Origin: Stentor coeruleus | Taxonomy: Eukaryota; Ciliophora; Heterotrichea; Heterotrichida; Stentoridae | Assembly: GCA_001970955.1 (NCBI GenBank) | Contig: MPUH01000671.1 | Location: forward strand, 1-40,808 | DNA: 40,808 bases | Direction of reading: 5' to 3' | Shown: positions 40,201 to 40,808 of the stretch, piece by piece | How positions within the stretch are numbered: position 1 is the stretch's first letter | Layout: every line of letters starts with the position of its first letter | Program-made: the position numbers and the translations under genes | Notes under the pieces: generated by a model | Databases searched by the model: none | Seen by the model: the letters and a program-made list of their open reading frames with translations, nothing else | Told to the model about the DNA's origin: nothing

Positions 40201-40808
40201 TTTTATAGTTGGAATTTTTCACCATGATACTTTTTACAAAAATTTATCCCTATATTTAATACAATTTGGAGTTTCTTATAAAATATTCCTCACTTTTCAT
40301 CTAAATCAAACATATCAAAAACTTTTTTCATATTTTCCTGCTTAGTAAGTTTTTTTGTTTATAGAAGCAGTAATTAGGAATTTATCTAAGCTATGTAGCA
40401 TTTTTTATCAGTAACTAATGAAGATATTATTTTAAAGCCTTTCAAGTTTTATGTTTTCTGACTTTATGTCTTGGTGGATTATGTTGTTTTGATACATAAA
40501 GTTATTCCTGAAAACATTTTTTTTTGAAGATTATGGTTATTTTATTTCAGTTAGGTTACATTTTCCAGAAATCATTTTGGGAATCTCCCCTTTGTTGTAT
40601 TTTTTAATGAATATATATAAACATTTTTTATCTTTAAAATATTCGGGTATTTAAATTATGCATGAGTAGTAGAAGGTTTTATTAAGATTTATAAAAAATT
40701 ATTATAATTATTATTTTATATGAAAGTTTTCATTACTTTTTTTCTAAATAAATTTATGAAGTAACGAAAAAAACTTAAATGATATTGATGTATTAAATTG
40801 TTATTATA
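40201..40808. other. Right-end region
   Basis: Apart from the kinase relic, this is AT-rich DNA without a recognisable gene up to the window edge. Confidence 0.5.
40430..40655 (-). pseudogene. Decayed protein-kinase fragment
   Basis: On the minus strand, 40629-40652 encodes KYPNILKI, the HPNIxKI motif of kinase domains. About 55 codons further, near 40440-40500, comes MYQNNIIHQDIKSENIKLERL, a catalytic-loop sequence with H-x-D-x-K-x2-E-N, followed at once by a stop. Several stops and apparent frameshifts lie between them, and no glycine loop or DFG is seen. The spacing is close to the ~60-65 residues expected between these motifs. No 15- or 16-nt intron that I tried rescues a frame. It is most likely a relic of a duplicated kinase gene. 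Confidence 0.55.

Overview
This window is nuclear DNA of a ciliate, most likely the macronuclear genome of a heterotrich close to Stentor coeruleus. Three observations support this. The sequence is AT-rich with closely packed, mostly intronless genes. At least seven introns of only 15 or 16 nt can be read directly, five of 15 nt and two of 16 nt. TAA, TAG and TGA all behave as stops, and every conserved Trp I checked is TGG. Heterotrichs are known for 15-16 nt introns. Stentor keeps the standard code, whereas Blepharisma reads TGA as Trp and most other ciliates reassign TAA/TAG. The species assignment is inference.

Layout, left to right. 1-240 (-) is the 5' end of a gene with a repeated Y-x-x-D-G-x-G-R-D motif. 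1003-3249 (-) is an Aurora-like kinase with a coiled-coil tail and a 15-nt intron near its 3' end. 4475-6085 (-) is an Na+/H+ exchanger family protein. 6753-8117 (+) is a two-domain adenylate kinase of the ciliary AK8 type. 8673-10023 (+) is an N-myristoylation-type PP2C phosphatase with a 16-nt intron. 10671-12558 (+) is a TRIM-like RING/B-box/coiled-coil/FN3/SPRY protein. It converges on an aldo-keto reductase of the K+-channel beta-subunit type at 12585-13631 (-), only 26 bp away. 14240-16051 (-) is a long coiled-coil protein, divergent from an LRR/EF-hand-like protein at 16242-18800 (+). 19200-22534 (+) is a large disordered basic protein split by a 62-bp duplication. 23041-24729 (+) is a WNK kinase with an unexpected C-terminal peptidoglycan-binding-like domain. 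24920-26374 (+) is a myristoylation-type AGC kinase. 26493-27392 (+) is a FYVE-like zinc finger plus coiled coil. 29023-34084 (+) is a ~1619-aa STAND/NLR-like protein with two NB-ARC modules and two degenerate CHAT domains. 35010-36185 (+) is an ethanolamine/choline phosphotransferase with three 15-nt introns, two of which flank a 10-nt microexon. 36204-37718 (+) is an SRPK. 38462-39163 (-) is unrecognised. 39546-40200 (-) is a single-EF-hand protein with a 16-nt intron. The right end holds a decayed kinase fragment.

Functional themes are signalling (four intact kinases, one phosphatase, one kinase relic) and cytoskeleton or cilia (AK8, coiled-coil proteins). The CHAT/NB-ARC protein is the best candidate for a poorly described system. 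It looks like a regulated scaffold or death/defence-type switch in which both protease-like domains have lost the usual His and Cys.

Assembly caution. All ten single 'n' bases are flanked by direct repeats of 25-132 nt, and the copies often differ by a few bases or small indels. These look like unmerged contig overlaps, not biological repeats. They break the reading frames of the TRIM-like gene and the CHAT/NB-ARC gene and duplicate the ends of others. Collapsing them restores exact reading frames. Intergenic DNA is strongly strand-polarised: in the sense of each gene the 5' flank is nearly G-free and the 3' flank nearly C-free.
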